From Eudorina sp. 2006-703-Eu-15 (lineage: Eukaryota; Chlorophyta; Chlorophyceae; Chlamydomonadales; Volvocaceae): a DNA stretch of 64,000 nucleotides. Below, in pieces: positions 42,591 to 52,972 of the stretch (position 1 is the first letter of the stretch; each line of letters begins with the position of its first letter). Where the stretch lies: the NCBI GenBank assembly GCA_003117195.1, contig BDSI01000001.1:310001-374000 (forward strand), in the 5' to 3' direction. The position numbers were made by a program, and so were the translations under genes. Below the pieces are notes generated by a model that was given only the letters and a program-made list of their open reading frames with translations, ran no database searches and was not told the DNA's origin.

Positions 42591-43256
42591 TTACGCCAGC
42601 TTGGCGGTCATCTCCTTCGTGAGCTGGTCAGCAACGCGCTCAATCTGGCCGCGAATGGACAGGTCAATCTGGCTGCTGCCATACTCCACAACGAATCCAG
42701 CAATGAGGCTGGAGTCAATCACCGGCTTGAGCTTGATGTTCTTGCTGCCGGTGAGCTCCTGCAGCTTCTTGGCGATCAGGAATTGCTGCTCCTGCTCCAG
42801 CTTCACCGCCGACCGCAGAGTAGCGACCTGGGTGTCAGTCATCTGGCAGTAAAGGTCCTCAAAGGACTCGCAGATCTCCGGCACCAGCGACAGACGGTCC
42901 TTCTCCACCAGCAGGTTGAGGAAGTTCACCGTATACTGCTGGAAGCCGGCCTCCTTCGCGATCTTAGCAAGGACCGCGCGCTTCTTCTCGCCATCAACAA
43001 CCGGGTTCATGATGAGATCAGCCAGCTTCTTGTTCTCCTTCATCAGGCTGGCGACGGCGTCCACATCAGCATGCACAGCCTCCAGCTTGCCCTTCTCGTC
43101 GGCCAGCTCGACGAGAGCCTTAGCATAGGACTCGCTGACCTCGCTCTTGCGGGCCATCACAACGACAGCGCGGCGAGCGACCTTAGGCGCGGCGCGCGCG
43201 GCCGACGCCTTGAAGGCACGCTGGCCCACAACAGACTTGGCGGCAAGCATTGTCAC
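42591..43256 (-). CDS. ATPD: Chloroplast ATP synthase delta chain (CF1 delta)
   Basis: A single uninterrupted frame of 221 residues. The first ~36 residues are rich in Ala, Arg, Ser, Lys and Val without acidic residues, as in an algal chloroplast transit peptide, ending near V-V-M-A-R-K. The mature part begins S-E-V-S-E-S-Y-A-K-A-L-V-E-L-A and matches the OSCP/delta family throughout, including N-F-L-N-L-L-V-E-K-D-R-L near residue 110 and the C-terminal I-A-G-F-V-V-E-Y-G-S-S-Q-I-D-L-S. The delta subunit sits on top of the CF1 hexamer and joins it to the peripheral stalk of the thylakoid ATP synthase. The length agrees with the family. It is the only multi-domain gene here without introns; a retroposed origin is possible, but algal ATPD genes can be intron-poor. 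Confidence 0.97.
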   Translation of the reverse strand: MTMLAAKSVVGQRAFKASAARAAPKVARRAVVVMARKSEVSESYAKALVELADEKGKLEAVHADVDAVASLMKENKKLADLIMNPVVDGEKKRAVLAKIAKEAGFQQYTVNFLNLLVEKDRLSLVPEICESFEDLYCQMTDTQVATLRSAVKLEQEQQFLIAKKLQELTGSKNIKLKPVIDSSLIAGFVVEYGSSQIDLSIRGQIERVADQLTKEMTAKLA

Positions 43257-45149
43257 TACGCTGGGCTTCTCGGCGCTTGCACGCGCGAGTCGAGGTTAAA
43301 GGTACGCAAACAACGCGCTGAAAGTGCAAGAATTGATCTCTGTCGCAGAGAGGCAAAGACGGATAAGACGCGTAGGGCCCTACGTACGGCCATTCCCTCA
43401 GCTTTGAGAGCAAAATTGCCCTACGTTCTACCAAATTATTTGGCATTGAAATTTATATATTGTATAACATACTTTGTTACAAGAGTTTCTTTCAATCACA
43501 GCTCTCCTGCGTACGCGTTGCAATAGAGCTCTGCGTTACAATCACCAGACGATGGGCTTGCTCCTCTTGGAATGATATTTTGATTGTTGAACGATTTCCA
43601 ATGCGTTGATTGCTACTGAGCGAATCGGAGCTTGCGGGGCGGGGTCGCCGCCCTAGGTTTATGCGCGAGCTGGATTTTGTAAGCCAGTCTGGGGAAATCA
43701 TATGGCATGTACAGGCTGGTTGAAGACACGTTGATGCATGCGTCGGCGCGTCTTTCGGCTCACCGCAAACTAGCTCTTAGACAACGTATCTTGGATTTTC
43801 CAGATTTAGGCACTCGTTGCTCATGCACACTCAGCTGATGGGTGTTTTTGAAATTCATGGTATCACATTAGCGTTTCATCGTACCAGGCCACCGGGACCC
43901 CGGTTTCGTAGCGTGCCGTTGTCCAGTCTCCCCTCCGGGCCCCCTTCTCCCACCAACAAACTCTTGGTCCCAATGATTATAAACATATCACACACGTACA
44001 TCACTGACCTATGGGCGTGATGACCTATTTCTGCAAAAATGAGGGACGCAAGGCTGCAACATATTAGTGCGCACAGCTCGCTTTGCCGCAGTAGTTCACC
44101 TCGCACCCGACCTCTAGAAATGACTGTGTGTATGCCCGGTCCCGGCAATTCGTGATTTAGTGCAATCGTTGCATGTGCGAATTAGGGGGCGCGGGACTGG
44201 ATCCCCGAAACTTCAGGACTGAGTCTCCGCACCGCTCATGCTCTGCTGCGTGCGACAGTGCTTAGTGACCATCAGGAAAGCTCCCTTGTACCAAACGCAA
44301 GACGGCTTTCCTATCTTGTGCATGGTGCAGCTCAGCTGATCCCCGTGATGTTGCAGCACCCCTGAAATTGCCGTACAGGCGCTGATGTCGTACCCGTTGA
44401 CCATCGTGAAGCTTTGGGGTGGGATTGCGGTGCAGGGGCCGCACTAGGAACCTACATTCTTGACAATATCGTGATTGATCTTGAGTCCCCCACGTGAGAT
44501 ATACGCAAATGCATATACGTTTGCGGCGTTCCTACTGTACGGCCAGGCCAGCGACATCCACGGGGTTTGCAATAAGGCCTGGTAGTGGTCGTTTGACCGG
44601 CTTGTACGTAGGCTGCGGACATGATCTCAGGCAGAAACCAAACAGATACAGGTGCGCGCCTTCACTATGGCTAACACAATGCACCGAGGGCTACTGTACG
44701 CGTGGCGCCGATCTCCTACCATGAAACCGGTACAAGGTGGACCCTTAGTCCCAACCCGGCGTTCCAACGGGCCCAGGTAGCTCGTAGGCGCCTTATCTCA
44801 TCAACCCCTACCAAGGACTGCGCACCCATCCTCCATCACCCGCGAGGGGTTCATTCAGCCATACCGGCCAACACACCAGATTTAAAGATACGAGACAGGA
44901 ATCTGCACGCGTTGGCCCGACAGACGGCGCCCAGCGCCACCACACAAAGGTCGACACGGCACTTGGGCGGGGAGGCGCATGTGAACGAAATGCACGAATG
45001 GATGGATAAAACTACCTATCTGGAGAAGCGCCCGACGGAGCATGCGTTTCATTTGGTGCGCTTGCAGGGGCTTGATTGCAAAGGCAGTGCCCACGACTTT
45101 GCATGTTGCCGGACCCTGTGGTAGTGTTGCCCTGCTGTGCGCCTCTGCT
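43257..45149. other. Region between ATPD and second LINE tail; no gene recognised
   Basis: This includes the ATPD promoter (AT-rich from 43430 to 43500). A short minus-strand frame at 44404-44213 with five Cys residues (V-N-G-Y-D-I-S-A-C-T) is faintly like pieces of pherophorin-type matrix proteins, but too short and isolated to call. The stretch 44990-45149 may belong to the LINE tail that follows. Confidence 0.45.
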
Positions 45150-45320
45150 TGCCCAGGTGGCTGTCTAGTTGGGGTTATGGCCCTCTGTGATTTTGTTCGC
45201 GGCGTTGAGGTGTGGAGATGTCTTGCCGCCTTGTCGGTGGGGCCTGCTGGGGCTTGCCCTGGTATACACCGTTGATCCCTTTTCGGGGTCCGCAGTAATA
45301 CGCATTCATTCATTCATGTT
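45150..45320 (+). mobile_element. 3' tail of a second LINE copy with ATTC-repeat end
   Basis: The sequence around 45195-45275 is a close match to 33285-33368 at the 3' end of the LINE at 31.4-33.4 kb (shared GCGGCGTTGAGGTGTGGA and CTTGTCGGTGGGGCCTG blocks and the GCCCTGGTATACAC end). It finishes with three to four ATTC units at 45303-45318. LINEs insert with 5' truncation, so an isolated 3' tail is expected. Confidence 0.75.
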
Positions 45321-47269
45321 GCCGGACCTGTACTAGACGTCCGAAACAGGATCACGTGTACAGCAGCAAGGGAGCCTACGGGCGGAGAGGGCCTGAGTGT
45401 CATGAATGGGCCTTATTGTGGGGCATAGCCGGTCCCCAGCAGTGAGGCGGCTTCTTAGTCGTGCTCCTTTCATAGCCCCGGATGAGTTCCCGAGTGTTTG
45501 TGGTACCGACCCTGGGCGTGCTGCGCCACTGTTGTGCCGTGGGGTGAGCGACATGCAGTGTGTAGTAAGGGGGCTGAGGCGGTCACCGATGACGCGCGGG
45601 GTCGACTGGAACGAAGTATTGAATAACAATGCACGGTCAACAACACTTCCCTTCGGTGTTCACAACGGGCCCGCACTGGCATATGACGTACATTGCAACA
45701 TTCGTGGCGATGTGAACAGCTTGGATAGCCGCTGGAAGGCCACCAGGGCTACTGTTTTCTGTGGCAGCGAGGGACTGTCAAGCCCCTACAGGCTTTCTGA
45801 ACCCAAGCTGGTGGACCACGCGTTTCATCGATACGGGACATGTATGGAACCTCACCCGTGCCGCCCCCCAGGCAGAGCTCGGGGTCAGGTGGCCCACTCT
45901 GTATTTCGACGCTTCGAGGCGTCACTCCACGCGCTCAAGCCGAAGAGGCGACAACCTCAAGATCACGCTACCCAGGCAGGCAGGCGAGGCGTCTACTTGC
46001 CGGGAGCCTGTTGCAGGGGGGGAGCCACTGGACGAGCACAACCTATACCGTTGTACGGCTTCTGGGTGTAGACGTCGGGAAGCGCCTTCTGGACAGCAGG
46101 TGGTCCTCATCCCTGTCAGAATCCAAATGCATGACAGCGTGTGCGTCATCGTCTCCAGGGCGGGGCCCATGCCTGGCCTGCCCCCACCCTGCTTCGTACA
46201 CGATCGAGGTTCCCGCTTTCCCACAGTACCCACCGTTGGGAACTACGACGTCTGTTACAAGGGATTCACCGCAAGAGTTTTCACGGTGCATTGCCGCCCA
46301 ATGAACCGTACCTGTGCATGCTGACTGACGGTGGCAAGCTGTGATGGCGGGCACTACTGACGTGCACGCAGATTATAGTTCTCGTCGAGGGCGTGGGCCT
46401 CACAACAATAGCAAGGCTGTGGACGCGCTGGCTCTACCCTCAACGTCAGATCTGACGCCCACTGTAACCGATACAGCAACAACAACGGTTCCATCGTCCC
46501 TGTTGCATAACAGTCTGTCCCTGGACCGTAGCAACCTGCAGCAACTGCCGCCCTCAGGAAGCACACTACTGGCGCGTGGACTGCTAGAGCGTTATCTGGC
46601 GAGCACGCCGCCCCCAAACACCAGTCATGACGAGTCGTGTTGAGTATGCTGCAAGAGTCGGGGTTCATGAAATATGCAAACATCCTGCTCCTGTGTCCTT
46701 CGGGGTCAGGACAACAGACTTGCGCCCGTGCACGCATCTTCACGGCCACTATGGTTCGCTTCCTTGAGGGCCCCACAGTCTTGCACGGGGAGCTGCACAC
46801 GACTGCGAGCGTACGTGACGCCCGGTACATGCCCGGCTTTACCAAACATGATTAGCAGAAACCCAGGCTGCATATCGTTTAGGAAGTTTTGCTGCCACCC
46901 CGTACTGAACGATGCGCGGTTGGGGATACAAGCCAATCCAATCGATACCGGTAATGAGCTGCTTAGAGGTGCATACAAATGTGACCACTTCTGGCAGTCC
47001 GTGACAGTTACCTGCGCAGAATGGTTCAGGATTGGCCATCTCGACCCTAAGACTTCGATGGACACAAGTCGCCAACAAACGCTTATAATTGTTTCGATGG
47101 GAACTTTAGTATCCGAAATTTCGATGCCACATGCGGGAGATGTTGGTAGTCGGGACTTTAACGAACGGCTCCAGGAGGGGTTCAGGAGATCCCCGATCGT
47201 TGCACATTTGTTACATTCCCCCGGCAAGTGATTGCAGACGGCACGTTGAAGTCGGCTCATCGAGTGAAA
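45321..47269. other. Upstream of LHCA3; several open frames, none recognised
   Basis: Frames of 100-220 codons exist on the plus strand (45406-46071, 45761-46324, 46674-47231) and on the minus strand (47320-46706). None carries a domain I recognise and they do not join into one clean gene. The region must include the LHCA3 promoter. Degenerate transposon or broken gene sequence is possible. Confidence 0.45.
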
Positions 47270-49232
47270 ATGATGCTCCTCAACCGCTCTGCGCAGGTGA
47301 TTGCTCGCTGTTCTGAGCATCCGCGTGCACTGCCATGGCTTGCGAGCAATCTGCAGCTGTTGTCAGGGACCCGTGCAAGTGCTCCAGCGCTATATTTCTG
47401 ATTAGCTGACATGTTATATTAGCTCTAAAGTTATGATCGCAGCTGATTTGTGTTCTGCGTTTGTGGCTTGCAGGCCGCTTTCAGCGGCAAGGCCGCCCGT
47501 CCGGCCAAGGCCAACCGGGCTCGCCTGGTGTGCCGCGCTGAGGAGAAGTCCATCGCTAAGGTATATATTTTGTTTCAGCATGGCATCTGATTAAGTTTTC
47601 AGTCGTCGCGGAGATAGTCAAGAATCACTATCGGTATGCGCCGCTGCTAACGCTCATATTAATTGTATTGGCAGGTGGACCGCTCGAAGGACCAGCTTTA
47701 CGTCGGCGCCTCCGAGTCGTCGCTGGCGTACCTGGATGGCACCCTGCCCGGCGTGAGTGCAGAGGATGAGATTGCAGCCACGATCCGCCTGCAATCACAT
47801 GTCAATCCAATTACAATTTTCATTGCATATGTGGGGAAGCAACTCTGCAGATCAGGTACCCTTTTCTCCAATCAACGGCGTAGTATGTTCTCCGCCGCAT
47901 ATGCGGACAGCCTAACCGATGGTTGTTTGTAGTCACGACTGCAAAATTGTGGGAAAGGCATCCTGGGTTGCGCATGGGAGGGGAGTTTCGTGTTTTTGAT
48001 AATGGTGCGAGGGTGACGGATCATCCGGGCGGTACAGTCATTGATTCGTCCCGTCGTGGTCTTTCCCGTCGCTTGTAGGACTTCGGCTTTGACCCGCTGG
48101 GCCTGCTGGACCCAGTCAACTCGGGCGGCTTCGTTGAGCCGAAGTGGCTGCAGTACTCTGAGGTGATCCACGGCCGCTGGGCCATGCTCGGCGCTGCCGG
48201 CTGCATTGCTCCGGAGATCCTGGGCGCTGCTGGCCTGATCCCGGAGAAGACCAACATCGTCTGGTATGAGTCCGGCGTCATCCCGCCGGCCGGCACTTAC
48301 GACAGCTACTGGGCTGACCCGTACACGATCTTCTTCGTTGAGATCGTGGCCATGCAGTTTGCTGAGCTGCGCCGCCTGCAGGTGCGCTCTGGGAGATGTG
48401 GCCTGTAAAGCGTTCAGTGACTGAAACATGGTTCCAATGTGGCTCGGACTGATATCATGCGATTAAGGCTGGTCCCAACAGCCGTCATGACCATTTCTTA
48501 CCTTGTCCTGTGCACTATGACATGCAGGATTTCCGCTACCCGGGCTCGATGGGCAAGCAGTACTTCCTGGGTCTGGAGCGGGTCTTCGAGGGCAGCGGCG
48601 ACCCGGCGTACCCGGGTGCGTACATGGTTGTGTTGTGCGAGGGTATTGCCGTCATGTATGTGACTGGTTTCTGGTGCACTGTGCTGCACTATGCGTTTAC
48701 TGATGAGACGGTTTCTCGTCGCGTGCCCGGTTCCTCAGGTGGCCCGTTCTTCAACCTGTTCAACCTCGGCAAGACTGAGGCTGCCATGAAGGAGCTGAAG
48801 TTGAAGGAGATCAAGAACGGCCGCCTGGTACGTCATGAATTTGCTGGGTATTGAAGGAAAATGTACTACTGCCGGCAACTTTTACAATCCCTGGTGTCTT
48901 TCGCCACACAGGCTATGCTTGCCATGCTGGGCTACGGCGCCCAGGCTACCCTGACCCGCGAGGGTCCGTTCCAGAACCTGCTGGACCACCTGGCCGACCC
49001 GGTCAACAACAACATCCTGACCAACTTCAGTAAGTTGTGTTACGGTGTGAACAGTTGAACAATTCAGGATGTTGTCTGATGTGCACCCAGAGCATGCTTT
49101 TACATGGTGATGCGCACTTACGCCATGACTGACGGCGCCCCAGTCGAACGACGTTCGCCGTCGTGACAATTATTGTGCCCGCCCGCCCATGTTTGTCCGG
49201 CCCGAACAGGCAAGGCGTTCGGTCCTCAGTAA
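47270..49232 (+). CDS. LHCA3: Photosystem I light-harvesting chlorophyll a/b protein LHCA3
   Basis: Eight exons join in phase: 47270-47296, 47474-47560, 47675-47752, 48079-48381, 48528-48615, 48739-48827, 48912-49029 and 49210-49232, giving 270 residues. After a basic, Ala-rich transit peptide the mature protein starts around [11 protein letters not shown]. It has the Lhca3 signatures [10 protein letters not shown] and [11 protein letters not shown]. Chlorophyll-binding helices are present: [11 protein letters not shown] in the first and E-I-K-N-G-R-L-A-M-L-A in the third, the Glu/Arg pairs holding the fold. The C-terminus contains [13 protein letters not shown]. It binds chlorophylls a/b in the inner LHCI belt of photosystem I in the thylakoid. 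The first exon has only nine codons; it was chosen because C-A-G|GTGA is a good donor, the phase fits and the peptide looks like a transit peptide. The upstream ATG at 47336 fits less well. Confidence 0.96.
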
Positions 49233-49566
49233 GCGGTTGTTGCTGTTAGCCGCAAAACCAGTGGCTATGTTCTTGGGACCTGAAGCTACGGCGACCTGAA
49301 GTGCATGCTGGCGCACGCCTGCGTTCTCTGGCGATGGCCACTCCCCAGGGCGCGGCTGGGTCGTCGTTGACTTTCGAAAAGGTCTTGACAGACATGAGTA
49401 CCGCTGCATGCGCACCGATGTGCTCACAGCCCAGCGGGAGGAAGTTTCGAACAGATTCGTGGCTCATTCGGAATGTCCGGTTCTCAATCGACTTGTCCGG
49501 ATTTACCGAGGGTCGGCGAGGTGTTCTGTCTGGCAAGGCTCAGAATGCTTCGTAACGTCTTGTGTG

Positions 49567-49571
49567 TGTAA
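49567..49571 (+). terminator. TGTAA polyadenylation signal of LHCA3
   Basis: It lies about 335 bases after the LHCA3 stop codon, a usual distance for volvocine LHC genes. Another TGTAA occurs near 49823. Confidence 0.55.
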
Positions 49572-50042
49572 GCCATGCCAGTTTTGTCCCCGGAGGTCTG
49601 GTAGCGCCGTGGCATATGGCGTCCGCATTCGGGAGAGAAGAGAAAAGTTGGGGCACAGTGTTCAGCTGTGCCTCTGTACATTTTGACCAACATGCTGCTG
49701 GATGTCGAAACCCGTCCTAAAATGGGTCTGTTTTGACACCTCAGACATGACATGCTCTGGTGTGGTTTACCCTCGCGGTGATTGTCGTTGCCGCTCTCAG
49801 GTGGAACGCAACATGAGGTTTGTAAAAGAGAAAATCATGATGGGATGTCATTTGATGTGCAATGTGCATACCGTGTACTTCACAGCCAATGCCCACGCAC
49901 ATGAGAGTCCAAAACGACCGGGTCGTAACATAAAGACATAAGACAACCGCTGCCCGATGAGGCAAAAGCACAACGCCAGGCATATCAGCCGTCCGCACTT
50001 GAGCCCTAAATCAACCAGCATAACCACCAAAACCAAACCTTG

Positions 50043-50047
50043 TTACA
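50043..50047 (-). terminator. TGTAA polyadenylation signal of RMD5
   Basis: TGTAA on the minus strand about 150 bases after the RMD5 stop codon. Confidence 0.6.
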
Positions 50048-50196
50048 GCACGGCAGAACGTCCTTTTGTTAGACGTTCTGGGTGCACACGACGGAGATGT
50101 ATCGGACCCGACGTACATGCGGCAAACGATGCGGTCGAGTTCACGACCAACAGCTTTAAACTATGCAATGTACATAAGCAAAGCAGGCTACACAAA

Positions 50197-52782
50197 TTAA
50201 TCAACGCCCGGGAACGTAAGGGGCTTGAGCGAGTCCAGCCGCGCCTCCTGCGGGCAGTACGGGCACTTGAATGGTCGGGCGCGCGTCTTAGCCAGCTTGT
50301 TGACCGACTGCTCGCAGAGGACGTGACCGCACGGTAGCAACATGGGCGGGTTGTCCGGCGTGGACATGTCCCGGGAGACTGGGCAGGCGAAGATGGAGCG
50401 GAACACAAATTCGGGGCCCAGCTCGATCTCCACCGGCAGCTGCTCCACTGTCCGCAGGTCCTGACGTGAGTACGAGCACAGGGGCCGGGTACAACATCGC
50501 ATTGGCAAGGCTGCTGGGGAGGGATTGGCAACGGGGGCGCGCCAGCGCATGGGAATCCAAGCGTCACCATCTGCTACAAACCCACGCCCACTGAATTGCT
50601 GGCTAACCATATCGATCTTAGACATACCCCTAACCCTGCCTTCGCCGCATGAAGTCCCACCTGCATGTTGCGCTCCATGACCGCCGCCAGCTTCAGCAGC
50701 ACTGGCAGCGCCACCGACCCGGCAGCTATCACTGTAGTCAACGGGCTCTCCGACGCCTGGTAGGAGGCAGAAACACCATGCCACTCAGCTCCAGCAATTA
50801 CGCAGCGCAGCCCCTTCTGCCTCCCGCCCACGCTTTCGCGCTCCGCGTCTTACTTAATACGGAAACCCGCACCCACTATAACTCATACGTCCCAATTCTC
50901 CCGAAGGTCTTCCAAGGGCCCTTGCTGGGCGGCGAATCGGGCCCCGACTGCCCCTCCGCACCTGCCCCATCAGGCTGCACGCCTGCTTTGCGAACTCCCG
51001 CGCCGCAGCGTCCCAGGAGGAGGGCGACATTAGGTCCGCGTACGGGTTAGGGACCGGCGCCGCAGCGCGCGCCGCATCGCTGTCTCCCGTTGGCTGCTGC
51101 CGCCGGTCCCTGTCCGTGAAGAGCAGGCAGCCCATGAGGCGCTGGATGTCCTGCATGTGCCGCGCCGCGTGCGGCCCGAAGTGGCGCTTCGCGTACGCCA
51201 GTGCGGCGGTGCGGCCTGCGTAGCAGGAGCAGCAACATCGGTGCTCTTCAGCGTGCGGATCTTGCAGCGGGCAACCAGATAAGTACCAAACCAAGATCAA
51301 TATCCACCAGTATCACATTACGGCATCAAGTCCGATGACGCTGGACACCTGGCCGTAGGACCGCCATACCGATAGCGGCAACGACAGCGGTACTATCGAC
51401 GGTGCTTTCCTGGAGCTTGCCCAGGAAAGCACATCTCTAGAGCCCGCGCGTGATGGTGCCCCATCCCCGCAGCGTCGCTGCCGAAACAGGTGCGTCTGCC
51501 TGTGTCGCACCCACCCTGGGACTGTAGCACGTGCACGAAGTTGAGGCTGTGCAGCCGGAACTCGAAGGCCGAGGGGCCACCGTCCGTGCTGAGCTGCGCG
51601 CGGTGCTCCGCCGCCCACTGCAGCGCGGGCTCCAGGTTGTGCGCTCGGATCTGAAGCCGCAGAGGACAGCCGCGAGGGACGCAAGCACGCAACAAGCATG
51701 ACCGCCCATGCTGTTCACACGTGATCCCCAGCAGACCATGTGGCAGCCTCACGGCGCCAGCGGGCGAGGGCCCCAACTGAAGCATACCCGATGATGTAAG
51801 GCCGACTTTACAGAATTCAATCCTGGCACGTGCCTGATGGGGATCGCGTGGACTTCGGCATGAGAAACCAGCAGTCGTTAAGGCTGCAGAAAGGGAACTG
51901 GACGTACCCGTTGGCGCACCACGGCACGAAATCCCAATGGGTGCCGGGAACCCACCTGCTCAAGCACTGCGTGCATGGCGGCATACGGCAACCGCAAGGC
52001 CTCCGCATCCATCAAGCCCGCCTCCGACGCCAGCGCATCCCCCAGCTCGAAGCGACCCTCACGGTAGAAGTGCTCCGCCACCACGCGCGCCAGCAGGCCC
52101 GTGTCACTGCTGAGCTCCGGGGAGGGTCGCAGTGCCCGGCAGACATCAACGTCCATGTCGACGGCCTTCTCGAGAGCCTACGCGGGGCAGCAATCCGCGG
52201 AGACAGCATTCGCAACATGAACCTGAAGACTTAGCACCCGACATGTTGGCCATGCTGTGGTAAGGTCCGGAGGGGAGGAAATGTACAAGTGCAATGCGAG
52301 GTCAAAACCTGACTGCCGAGGCATAACCGAGACCTTCTCAGCAGGGCCCCTCCTGTGCGAGACGAAATGCGGATACTGGCTGACATGCATGGTTCCCCGT
52401 CACGACCACATGACATCTTCTTAGTTCCCCTTCGATGGACACATTGCGTGCTTCAATTGCGGGTGCCTACTTGACACCAGAACCCTAACGACACGATGCT
52501 CGAGACCGCCCACACCTTGCCCAGCTTGGCGATAGAAGAGTGAAAGTCCTTGGTCGTGGAATTGATCTCTTTGAATAGGCCAGCGTCCTCTATGCTCTTG
52601 TGCAGACGTAACAAGGTTGCCTCTGGGTCCGAGCCGTCCGCACCATTTTCCAGCTCTTTTTGTGCCGCTGTGACCATACCTATCATCGTGTCCAAAACAG
52701 CATCGCTCTTGGAGGCGCATGTTTTTTGGCGCTTGATGCATTTATTCGCCTCGTCTAATGCAGCTTGTAGATTGACACTCAT
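50197..52782 (-). CDS. RMD5: RMD5/GID2-like RING subunit of the GID/CTLH E3 ubiquitin ligase
   Basis: Six exons join in phase (minus strand): 52782-52516, 52177-51956, 51650-51515, 51215-50962, 50756-50661 and 50460-50197, giving 412 residues (human RMND5A has 391). The N-terminal coiled region contains K-D-F-H-S-S-I-A-K-L-G-K, matching the K-D-I-H-S-S-V-S-R-V-G-K of RMND5A. The middle has LisH/CTLH-type helices (A-E-H-F-Y-R-E-G-R-F-E-L-G-D, then L-E-P-A-L-Q-W-A, then F-E-F-R-L-H-S-L-N-F-V). The C-terminus is the degenerate RING: Cys351 in F-A-C-P-V, Cys369/His371 in P-C-G-H-V, Cys374, and Cys391/Cys394 in K-C-P-Y-C-P. It pairs with MAEA/GID9 to form the catalytic module of the ligase, which in yeast degrades gluconeogenic enzymes. 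It is divergent from the ClpB-like gene, with 190 bp between starts. Confidence 0.94.
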
Positions 52783-52972
52783 TCGTATATTCTACCTTCT
52801 CAGTCGAAATTATCCTTGGTTAGAAGTTTGGCATCATGAACGCGACCAGCGCCATGTACGGCGGAGCCAAACGCTCTCAAATCCGCCTTGCGTATGGAAA
52901 GTGACGCTGACAATAAATTACAAACTGACTTTTCATATATCCATTTGATGCTGCAAAATTTGAAGTGAGCAG
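52783..52972. promoter_or_regulatory. 190-bp shared divergent promoter region, RMD5 / ClpB-like
   Basis: Start codons of the two genes face away from each other with only 190 bp between them, so leaders and core promoters must overlap or be very short. The sequence is AT-rich relative to the genes. I looked for paired GAA/TTC heat-shock elements at proper spacing and found none that convince. Confidence 0.6.

Larger units (their letters stand above)
49233..50196. other. Between convergent LHCA3 and RMD5 genes
   Basis: This holds the two facing 3' untranslated regions. TGTAA occurs at 49567-49571 on the LHCA3 strand and at 50047-50043 on the RMD5 strand. No gene recognised. Confidence 0.65.

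Noticed and set aside
47270..49232. Assignment to LHCB or to LHCA1
   Set aside because: The sequence between helices and the C-terminal [10 protein letters not shown] match Lhca3 of algae and plants better than other LHC proteins.
52783..52972. Heat-shock elements in the RMD5/ClpB-like promoter
   Set aside because: TTC and GAA triplets occur but not at the alternating two-base spacing required.
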